Source of the DNA: CAYFMP01 sp964344215 | GTDB taxonomy: Bacteria; Pseudomonadota; Alphaproteobacteria; Rhodospirillales; Casp-alpha2 | Direction: 5' to 3' | Assembly (NCBI GenBank): GCA_964344215.1 | Contig: CAYFMP010000048.1 | Coordinates: forward strand, 1-30,643 | Length of the DNA: 30,643 nucleotides | In this document: positions 7,398 through 14,234 of the stretch, piece after piece | Position numbering within the stretch: the stretch's first letter is position 1 | Layout: each line of letters opens with the position of its first letter | Position numbers and translations under genes: made by a program | The notes under the pieces: model-generated | What the model saw: the letters and a program-made list of their open reading frames with translations, nothing else | What the model was told of the DNA's origin: nothing | Database searches by the model: none

Positions 7398-7701
7398 TGA
7401 AGAGGGCGATCGTTTCGGACCAAACGGTTTGAAGCCCGAACCGCCCTCTATTCCAATAAGTTAGGGACTTGCTCGCGTCCCGGACCTTCGAGGTCCGGAA
7501 CCTCGGCACCGGGAATCGGCCGAAGCCGCCCGTAGCGTTTCCCGTTTACACCGAAGAACCCCGGAAGTGCTTGCTCGGAGCGCCGAGGGCGCGCTTCGGG
7601 GCTTGCTATTGACGACCAGCAAACGCCGGTCCAGACTCGCGCCCATGGAACCCTTCAACGAACCAAGTCAATCGACGCCTTCGGTAGCCGAAGGACCGAA
7701 C
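7398..7701. other. Hairpin-rich gap before hspQ, possible structured RNA or leader
   Basis: No convincing ORF. Stems seen: AGAGGGCG (7401-7408) with CGCCCTCT (7442-7449), enclosing CGTTT/AAACG (7411-7415/7422-7426); CCGGACCT (7480-7487) with AGGTCCGG (7491-7498) around a TCG loop; CGGGAA (7510-7515) with TTCCCG (7539-7544); and a long stem CCCC-GAAGTGC (7559-7570) with GCGCTTC-GGGG (7591-7601), which encloses CTCGG-AGCG-CCGAG. It does not fold as a tRNA. It could be an unrecognised small RNA or the 5' leader of hspQ. Confidence 0.4.
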
Positions 7702-8028
7702 ATGGCAAGAGCCAAGTTCGACATCGGCATGCCTGTACGCCATCGGCTATACGGATTCCGCAGCGTCATTTTCGACGTCGACCCGACCTTCAGCAATACC
7801 GACGAGTGGTACGAAAGCATCCCCGAAGACGCGCGGCCCCGCAAGGACCAGCCGTTCTACCATCTGTTGGCGGAGACCATCGAGAAGGCGCCTTACATCG
7901 CCTACGTCTCCGAACAGAACCTGATTGCCGAGGACGGCAGCGAGGAACCGATCCAGCACCCCGACATGGACGAGTACTTCGTCGGCATGGAAGACGGCCT
8001 CTTCATCCCGCGCCACAAGGTTAACTGA
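7702..8028 (+). CDS. hspQ: Heat shock protein HspQ (YccV family)
   Basis: A 108-aa protein starting MARAKFDIGMPVRHRLYGFR, with the HspQ/YccV hemimethylated-DNA-binding-like fold: IGMPVRHRLYGFRSVIFDVD near the start, KDQPFYHLLAE in the middle and AYVSEQNL after it. In E. coli, HspQ binds DnaA and acts as a specificity factor for Lon protease; a similar stress-proteolysis role is assumed. An open frame extends upstream to GTG 7567 and an in-frame ATG 7645 exists, but conserved homology begins at ATG 7702, which also has AAGGA seven bases upstream, so that start is chosen. The gene stands alone on + and converges on the DddP-like gene with a 48-base gap. No sigma-32 promoter could be identified confidently. 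Confidence 0.9.
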   Translation: MARAKFDIGMPVRHRLYGFRSVIFDVDPTFSNTDEWYESIPEDARPRKDQPFYHLLAETIEKAPYIAYVSEQNLIAEDGSEEPIQHPDMDEYFVGMEDGLFIPRHKVN

Positions 8029-8076
8029 GACGAGACCGGCGTCGAATCGGCTTTGCGCCCGGCCACCGGCTTTCGC

Positions 8077-9405
8077 CTACAACAAGGATTCCTCGAACGG
8101 ATAGGACGACAACACGATCGGACCGTCGTTGCCGATCAGCACCTGTTCCTCCAGCTTGACGCCCTCGCGGCCGCCGACCCGGCCGATATAGCTCTCGACG
8201 CACAGCACCATGCCCGCCTCGACGACGCCGTCGTAGCTCAGCGGCCCGCTGTCCTCCAAGTAGCCGATGTGCGGGTATTCGTCGCACAGGCCGACCCCGT
8301 GATAGAGGCAGGAATAGCGGTTCGGCAGGAAATCGTCGTCAAGCCGGTAGGCTTTCTCCGCCAACTCCACGAATCCGACTCCGGGTCTCAGGAGTTTGGT
8401 GTCGTGAACGATCTGCTCATGCGCCATGGCGTAGATATGGCGTTGCTCGTTGGTCGGGCGCTTGTCGCCGGCGAGCCAGGTCCGCGAGATGTCGGAGCAC
8501 GAGCCGTAGGGGCCGATCAGGTCGGTATCGAAGGCGACCAGGTCGCCGTTCTCGATGACCCTCGACCCGCACTCGTGGAACCACGGATTGGTGCGCGGCC
8601 CGGAAGCGAGCAGCCGGGTCTCGATCCATTCGCCGCCGCGGGCGATGTTCTCGGCGTGCAGGATCGACCACAGGCGCTGTTCGGTGATGCCCGGCTCCAA
8701 GGCGTCGTGCATGATCCGCATGGCGATCTCGCTGGTGGCGATGGCGCAGCGCATGGCCTTGATGTCGTCCTCGCCCTTGATGACGCGGGCGATCTCCATG
8801 ATTTCTTCGCCGTTGACGATGTCGATGCCGAGACGTTCGAGTTCGGCCAATCCCTCCGGGTTGCAGCGGTCGATGGCGAGGCGCTTGTTGCCGCCGCCGT
8901 GGGCCGCCAATAGATCGCCGATCTCGGCCGCCCATTTGCGGGCCCTCGCCTCGACGTGCGGACCGGCCCCGAAATAGAACCACGAGGTGGCTTGGCGGAC
9001 CTCGTCGATCAGCTCGAAGCCGTCCGACAGGTGCTCGCAATTGTGGAAATCGAACAGCACGATCGGCCCCTCGACCGGCACGAAACAGTAGCGCACGGCG
9101 TTGTGGGTACACCACAGCTGCATGTTGGGGCTATCGACGGCATAGCGGATGTTCAACGGATCGGCGACGACAATGGCGGCGCAGTCGCGGGCCACCAGCT
9201 GGTCGCGCACGCGCCCAAGACGATAACGCCGCATGGCGTCGAGGTCCGGCAACTCGAGCCCCAGTCGGCGCCATTCGCTGAGCGCCGGCTCGCCCGGCCC
9301 CAAAGCGGTGCCGGCGGTCTCCTCGTAATGGGCCAGGGTTTCGGCCGACGCTTGCTGGTCCGGCGATATCTTGCGCGTGTGGCGGCGCGTAAGGGTGTCG
9401 GTCAT
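8077..9405 (-). CDS. dddP: DddP-type DMSP lyase (M24 metalloenzyme family)
   Basis: A 442-aa protein of the M24 creatinase/aminopeptidase-P fold. The match to characterised marine DddP, recalled from memory, covers most of the length: PLNIRYAVDSPNMQLW, then LHAENIARGGEWIETRLLAS followed by GPRTNPWF, then FDTDLIGPYGSCSDISRTW and LYHGVGLCDEYP. Metal ligands are present: Asp293, Asp295, Asp305, His369, Glu404 and Glu419; Asp375 in GVGLCDE sits where DddP has its catalytic Asp. DddP cleaves dimethylsulfoniopropionate to dimethyl sulfide and acrylate in the cytoplasm. Start ATG 9405 has GGGGGA six bases upstream. It lies 27 bases downstream of argE on the same strand, probably one transcript. No DMSP transporter or acrylate genes are adjacent, so a related Xaa-Pro-type hydrolase remains possible. 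Confidence 0.78.
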   Translation of the reverse strand: MTDTLTRRHTRKISPDQQASAETLAHYEETAGTALGPGEPALSEWRRLGLELPDLDAMRRYRLGRVRDQLVARDCAAIVVADPLNIRYAVDSPNMQLWCTHNAVRYCFVPVEGPIVLFDFHNCEHLSDGFELIDEVRQATSWFYFGAGPHVEARARKWAAEIGDLLAAHGGGNKRLAIDRCNPEGLAELERLGIDIVNGEEIMEIARVIKGEDDIKAMRCAIATSEIAMRIMHDALEPGITEQRLWSILHAENIARGGEWIETRLLASGPRTNPWFHECGSRVIENGDLVAFDTDLIGPYGSCSDISRTWLAGDKRPTNEQRHIYAMAHEQIVHDTKLLRPGVGFVELAEKAYRLDDDFLPNRYSCLYHGVGLCDEYPHIGYLEDSGPLSYDGVVEAGMVLCVESYIGRVGGREGVKLEEQVLIGNDGPIVLSSYPFEESLL

Positions 9406-9432
9406 TTCAATCCCCCGGGGACATGGCCTGGA

Positions 9433-10596
9433 TCAGGCGGCGCAAACCCGGTCCATCAGGCGTTCCATGAAAACCTCGCATTCGTCGATTTGCGAGAGCT
9501 CGATGAATTCGTTGGGCTTGTGGGCTTGTTCGATGGAGCCCGGCCCGCAGACGACGGCCGGGATGCCGGCCCGCTGGTGAAACAGCCCGGCTTCGGTGCC
9601 GAAGGCGATCTTGGTATGGTCGTTGCGCCCGGCCAGCGCCTTGACGAAGGTGACGACGTCCTCGTCGGCGCCGATGTCGAGGCCGGGCATGTCGTTGATG
9701 CATTCGATGTCGATGCCGGTGTCGGCGCAGACCGCCTGCATGGCCGGGTTCAGCGTATCGTCCGCGAAGCTGCGGAACTCGGCCTCGATGGCATCGGGAT
9801 CGTCGTCGACGATGTAGCGGAACTCGAACGTTACCTCGCAATCCTTGGGCACGATGTTCAAGGCGGTGCCGCCGGCGATGACGCCGGTATGGACGGTAGT
9901 GTGGCTGACGTCGTAAATCTCGTCGAACGGCCCGTCCTCGGCGAGGCGGCGCGCCATGCCCTTCAGGTAGGCGACGAACTCGGCCGCGTACTCGATGGCG
10001 TTGACGCCTTGCGGCGCCAGGCTCGAATGCGCTTCGAGCCCGCGCACCCGGGCTGTGTAGCTACGCTTGCCCTTGTGGCCGACCACCACGTCCATGCTGG
10101 TCGGCTCGCCGATGATGCACATCGACGGCTTGACCGGCATGCCGTTGAGCTTGTCGATGAGGCGCCTAACGCCGATGCAGCCGACCTCCTCGTCATAGGA
10201 GAACGCCAGATGCAGCGGGGTCCTGAGGCCGCGCTCCAGAAACCGCGGCAGTTGGGCCAGGACGATGGCGATGAAGCTCTTCATGTCCGACGTGCCGCGC
10301 CCGTAGAGCCGTCCGTCCTTCTCGGTCACCGTGAACGGCTCGGTGTCCCAGGCCTGGCCGTCGACCGGAACGACGTCGGTATGGCCGGACAGCAGCACCC
10401 CCGATTTCTCCGGGTCGCCGGCCGTCGCATAGAGGTTGGCCTTGGTGCCTTCCTCGTTGTGCACCAGCAGGCTGTCGATGCCGAGACCGTCGAGGTAGTC
10501 CTGGACGAAGGCGATCAGTTCGAGGTTCGATTCGCGACTGGTGGTGTCGAAGGCGACCAGCTTGGCGATCATGTCGAGGTTTGCCGGATCAGGCAT
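9433..10596 (-). CDS. argE: Acetylornithine deacetylase (ArgE, M20 family)
   Basis: A 387-aa zinc hydrolase that removes acetyl from N-acetylornithine in arginine biosynthesis. All M20 active-site motifs are intact: SGHTDVVPVDG (first His ligand and catalytic Asp), YGRGTSDMKSF (bridging Asp), YDEEVGCIG (catalytic Glu and ligand Glu), GEPTSM, AHSSLAPQGVNAIE in the lid domain, and QAHKPNEFI with the last His ligand. Length is normal for the proteobacterial ArgE group. Start ATG 10596 has GGGAG five bases upstream. It leads the minus-strand pair with the DddP-like gene and is divergent from the degenerate M20 homologue at 10711, with 114 bases between the starts. Other M20 amidohydrolases (succinyl-diaminopimelate, N-acyl amino acid) are less likely but not excluded. 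Confidence 0.88.
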   Translation of the reverse strand: MPDPANLDMIAKLVAFDTTSRESNLELIAFVQDYLDGLGIDSLLVHNEEGTKANLYATAGDPEKSGVLLSGHTDVVPVDGQAWDTEPFTVTEKDGRLYGRGTSDMKSFIAIVLAQLPRFLERGLRTPLHLAFSYDEEVGCIGVRRLIDKLNGMPVKPSMCIIGEPTSMDVVVGHKGKRSYTARVRGLEAHSSLAPQGVNAIEYAAEFVAYLKGMARRLAEDGPFDEIYDVSHTTVHTGVIAGGTALNIVPKDCEVTFEFRYIVDDDPDAIEAEFRSFADDTLNPAMQAVCADTGIDIECINDMPGLDIGADEDVVTFVKALAGRNDHTKIAFGTEAGLFHQRAGIPAVVCGPGSIEQAHKPNEFIELSQIDECEVFMERLMDRVCAA

Positions 10597-10710
10597 AGGG
10601 GCTCCCGGGTCTCATCGGTTGACGGCGCCGCCCGAGCGGCACAAACAAAATTGACGTATCGGCTCCAGTTTGCAAGCCTCTCGAAAATTCAGCCGGGCAC
10701 GGACTGAGAT

Positions 10711-11976
10711 ATGGGTGAAGATCGAGACCAGCGAATCCGGGATTGGTTGGTATCCAAGCGGGCCGACCAGTTCGCTCTGTTGGCCGAACTGGTCCGTGAA
10801 CCTTCGGTAAACCCTCCGGGCGAGTGCGCCGTCCACGCCGAGTGCACCCATGATCTGCTGAAGGGCCTCGGTTTCGAGGTCGAACTCCATCCGGTCGCCA
10901 ACGAGGTTGCCGAACCGTTGGGACGCAGTGGAGTCGTCAACCTCGTCGCCCGGCGGTGTTTCGGGGACGGACCGGTGGTGGCGTTGTCGGCGCCGGCCGA
11001 CACGGCGCCGGCCGGCGAGGGATGGAGCCGCGATCCTTTCGATCCGGCCGTCGGTAAGGGACGGATGAGCGGCCTCGGCGTCGGCGGTTCGAAATCGGAC
11101 CTGGCGGCCTACGCCTTCGCCGTCGCCGCGCTCGACTCCGCCGCCCCTGAACTGCAAGGCACGGTCGAACTGCACGTCACCTACGACGGCGAAACCGGCG
11201 GCGAACTCGGCGCCAAGTGGCTGCTCGACAACGGCGTCTCCAAACCGGATTTCGCCCTGTGCGGCGGCTCCACCTACGAGATCGCCACCTCGGCCAAGGG
11301 CTGCCTTGGCATCGAGGTCGAGATCGTCGGCCGCGAAGCGTCGGCGGCACGACCGGAATTGGGTCATGACGCGTTGGAGGCGCTGACCCGGGTGCTGGCG
11401 GCGCTTTACGGGCTGCGCGACGAGTACGACGGGGTGTTTTCGGAAACACCCGGTATCGGCCGGCCGACGCTGGTCGTCACGCAGGTTCAAGGCGGCGACC
11501 GGCGCAGCACCGTTCCCGGCCGCGCCCAGCTCCGACTCGACCGGCGCATTTTGCCGGAGGAGGACCCGGCCGCCGTCGAGCGCGAACTCACCGACCTGAT
11601 CGGCACCACCGTGGTCAAGATACCGAACGTCATGTGCAGGGTCAGGCGCGTGCGCCTGATCGAGGCCATGAAACCGGGGGCCGACGCGGGCGCGCTGGCC
11701 GAGGCCTTGAAGCGGCGCGGCACCGAGGTCATCGGAGAAACGCCGACAGTGCGCGGAACGGCGGCCGAGACCATCGGCTCGTGGTACGCCGCCGCCGGCG
11801 CGGCCACGGCGCTCTACGGGGCCGGGCCGGTGGCCGATGCCGAGGAAGCCGGCGGCGATCCCGACGAGAGCCTCGACCTCGACGATCTCAGGAAATCGAC
11901 GGAAGTGGTGGCGCTGGCCGTGGCCGATCTGCTCGGTTCCGATCAATCCTCGTCGTCGGCGTCGCGGACCCCGTAG
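10711..11976 (+). CDS. M20-family protein with a dismantled active site (probable pseudoenzyme)
   Basis: A 421-aa protein aligning throughout with ArgE/DapE-type M20 deacylases (PAGEGWSRDPF, ELGAKWLLDNG, QLRLDRRILPEED, DPDESLDLDDL). Nearly every catalytic position is changed: GHxD reads APAD (His to Pro95; Asp97 kept); GRGxxDMK reads GLGVGGSK (bridging Asp to Gly126); DEE reads DGE (catalytic Glu to Gly160; Glu161 kept); GEPT reads GGST (Glu to Gly186); the lid AHAS reads ASAA (His to Ser211); the final AHxPDE reads GGDPDE (His to Gly382). The frame is intact and full length, so this is not a decayed gene. It probably lacks metal-dependent hydrolysis and may bind a ligand, partner argE, or regulate. 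It is divergent from argE, and its 3' end overlaps the convergent lyase gene by 34 bases. Confidence 0.85.
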   Translation: MGEDRDQRIRDWLVSKRADQFALLAELVREPSVNPPGECAVHAECTHDLLKGLGFEVELHPVANEVAEPLGRSGVVNLVARRCFGDGPVVALSAPADTAPAGEGWSRDPFDPAVGKGRMSGLGVGGSKSDLAAYAFAVAALDSAAPELQGTVELHVTYDGETGGELGAKWLLDNGVSKPDFALCGGSTYEIATSAKGCLGIEVEIVGREASAARPELGHDALEALTRVLAALYGLRDEYDGVFSETPGIGRPTLVVTQVQGGDRRSTVPGRAQLRLDRRILPEEDPAAVERELTDLIGTTVVKIPNVMCRVRRVRLIEAMKPGADAGALAEALKRRGTEVIGETPTVRGTAAETIGSWYAAAGAATALYGAGPVADAEEAGGDPDESLDLDDLRKSTEVVALAVADLLGSDQSSSSASRTP

Positions 11977-14057
11977 GCGGGCGAGAACGCGATCTTCGAG
12001 CCGAGCAGTTCGAGCAGTTCGACGGCGCTGCCGACCGTTCGGCGGTGCCGTGGCTCCGCCTCGCCGGGTCCCATCGCCCCGTAGCCGTCGACGACGACGA
12101 TGCGGGCGGCCTCGATGCGGACGGTCCTAAACACCGGGACACCGTAGCCGAAATGGACGCCGTGAAAATGCGTCGCGTCGAAACCGAGGCATCGGGCCTT
12201 GGCCCGGTCCTCGAGCCGGAACGGCCCGAGGTCGAGGCGGGCCGGTTCCTCGTCGCCCAGGCGCGGCACGGCGTGCGCCCGGACCGAGCGGTAGGCGTCG
12301 CGAAGTTCGGGCGACGCCGTGTAGGTGAACGACCCCGGGTCGGCCAGCCAGTCCTCACCGTCGACGTTCAACTCGATCGCCAACTGGTCGTTATGGGCGT
12401 GGCCGCCGCGGCCGTTCTGGCCGACCGCGCCGCAGCGCACCGACAGGAAGAACCGCGCCGAACGCCACAGGTAGATCCCGAAATCGGGGTAGGCGACGGC
12501 CTCCAGGCCGTCGAGCACGTCCGGGTCGGGCAGCTCGATGACGGTTTCGGTAATCCGGTCCGCACCGTGATCCGGCGCGGCTGGCGGCCGATCGACCGTT
12601 CGCCCGACCGCCGAAGCGGCGGCGCCATCGAGCCGGGCGCCGCCGGCCAGCGCCGAGATCAGCACCGCCTCGAAGGCGAAATCGGGGCCGGCGAAGGCGG
12701 TCAGGTCGCCACCCCCGGTCAGCCCGTCGACGGCGGCGACCAGGGCGCGGTGGTCGAGAACGATCTCCGATCCGGCGTCGTCGCAGGCCGGCGACAGCTT
12801 GAACAGGCGACCGTTGTCGGTGTCGCCGACCTGTGCCACCAGGCCGTTCGGTTTGGTGACGTGCATGGTGAACTCCGCCATCCGTCGCAGCCTCGCCCCG
12901 TACCATTGCGGAAACGGGCCGGCGTCGTCGGTCCACGGGACCGGAGCCGGCGGTAGAGTGGGGTGGCGTGTCCATTTACGGTGGTCGTAGGCGGCCAGCG
13001 CCTGCCGGTTGTCATCGTCGAGACCGAGTGCGACGGCGCTGGCGAAAGCCACCATCTCGGCCGACAGGCGGTGGTAGTTGGTGGAGGCCTCGAAGTTGGC
13101 ACCGTCGTCGGTGAACTGGCGTTCGGTCTCGGCGATCAGTTGCCGGACCCCGAACGCGAGCCAGCAATCGGTCTCCTCGGTGCGCGGCAGGAAAGCGCCG
13201 ATGAAGACGAGGCCGACAACGTCGGCCAGGTAGTGATTGGCGCGGTGTTCGGGATGCCACTCCAGATGAGCGGCGATATGACGGCCGTGGGCGATCAGTC
13301 CGGCGTGAAACTCGGCCTCGAAGGCGCCGTCGAAGTCGACACCGCGGCTGCGGAACAGCTCGTAGGCGAGGATCATGTTGGCGGCGCGGATCGCCACTTC
13401 CATGGCGGTCAGCCAGTTGACGCCCCATTCGGGCGGGTTGGCGGCGAGGAAATCGAGCACCTGGTCGCGGAACTCGCGGTGGTAGGTATCGGCGGTCCTA
13501 AAGCCGGCCACGCCGTCTTCGGCCAAGCCGTGGGCCAGAGCCAGCCCCGGCAGGTGCTGCAGGCGGGCGAGTTCCCACGGCACCTTGACGTCGACGCCGG
13601 GCTCGTGGCCGTAGCGGATGGCGCCGCCCCACCGGTCGGCCGGCCAGCGGTATCCGGACTTGAAATCGACGTGCCAATCGATCGGCCGGTACCCATCGCC
13701 GATCAACCGGCGGATTGCCGTCGCCCGCTGGCGGTTGCCGGCGGCCAGCATCGGTTCCGCTTCCGCCGCCGGATCGGCCAGGCCGGACCCGAGCAGGTCG
13801 AAACGGTGCTCGACGCCGCGTTCGGCCAGAAGGGCGAGCTTGGCGGCGGCTGCTTCGAGCACCGAGAAATCGAGGTCCGTAAGCAAACGGTGAAACGGCG
13901 CCCGCCCCTTATCGACGGCGACGAAGCTGGAGCGACCCGAGTTGACGGCCCGCCACAACCATCCGCCGCTCAACCGCCCAGCCATGCGGGCCGCCTTCGC
14001 CGCCGCCACATGGGGCGGCAGGGTCAGGCCGTACTTGATGAGGTGGGCCAGGCTCAT
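11943..14057 (-). CDS. Heparinase II/III-like polysaccharide lyase
   Basis: A 704-aa protein with the two-part heparinase II/III layout: an N-terminal alpha/alpha toroid (about 60-400, with WGVNWLTAMEVAIRAANMI, HRANHYLADVVGL and FEASTNYHRLSAEM) and a C-terminal beta-sandwich carrying the family motif GGHAHNDQLAIELNVDGEDW at about 551-570 (His553, His555), then LADPGSFTYT. Such enzymes cleave uronic-acid-containing glycans by beta-elimination. In polysaccharide loci they are thought to trim or degrade the locus product. No clear signal peptide is visible, which is odd for a lyase of surface glycan and leaves a cytoplasmic or unannotated export route open. The start is weakly supported. It is divergent from the GT4-GT4 gene and convergent with the M20 pseudoenzyme. 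Confidence 0.85.
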   Translation of the reverse strand: MSLAHLIKYGLTLPPHVAAAKAARMAGRLSGGWLWRAVNSGRSSFVAVDKGRAPFHRLLTDLDFSVLEAAAAKLALLAERGVEHRFDLLGSGLADPAAEAEPMLAAGNRQRATAIRRLIGDGYRPIDWHVDFKSGYRWPADRWGGAIRYGHEPGVDVKVPWELARLQHLPGLALAHGLAEDGVAGFRTADTYHREFRDQVLDFLAANPPEWGVNWLTAMEVAIRAANMILAYELFRSRGVDFDGAFEAEFHAGLIAHGRHIAAHLEWHPEHRANHYLADVVGLVFIGAFLPRTEETDCWLAFGVRQLIAETERQFTDDGANFEASTNYHRLSAEMVAFASAVALGLDDDNRQALAAYDHRKWTRHPTLPPAPVPWTDDAGPFPQWYGARLRRMAEFTMHVTKPNGLVAQVGDTDNGRLFKLSPACDDAGSEIVLDHRALVAAVDGLTGGGDLTAFAGPDFAFEAVLISALAGGARLDGAAASAVGRTVDRPPAAPDHGADRITETVIELPDPDVLDGLEAVAYPDFGIYLWRSARFFLSVRCGAVGQNGRGGHAHNDQLAIELNVDGEDWLADPGSFTYTASPELRDAYRSVRAHAVPRLGDEEPARLDLGPFRLEDRAKARCLGFDATHFHGVHFGYGVPVFRTVRIEAARIVVVDGYGAMGPGEAEPRHRRTVGSAVELLELLGSKIAFSPAYGVRDADDED

Positions 14058-14234
14058 GAGAAATCTTCAGACGCGATTGCTGCCGAACCGCCTGTCCGGC
14101 CGGCTCGTATTTAGACCACAAAGGTCGGTCGATCAAAAGCCGCATCAAGCGAGTGTTGAACGGATGCCCCGAGTGACATAGCTTCTGGAGCGGCTTCGAA
14201 GCGCCGTTCTCGGCGCGCTTTCGATGGAACGGCG

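Noticed and set aside
7480..7498. Hairpin CCGGACCT-TCG-AGGTCCGG as part of a tRNA
   Set aside because: No cloverleaf could be drawn around it: no matching acceptor stem, D-arm or anticodon arm at proper distances.
7567..7701. Longer HspQ starting at GTG 7567 or ATG 7645
   Set aside because: The added residues do not look like HspQ, they overlap a strong hairpin, and ATG 7702 has a good ribosome-binding site and matches the family start.
8956..10707. 583-codon plus-strand frame opposite argE and the DddP-like gene
   Set aside because: Long only because of codon bias on the other strand; both minus-strand genes have intact catalytic motifs.
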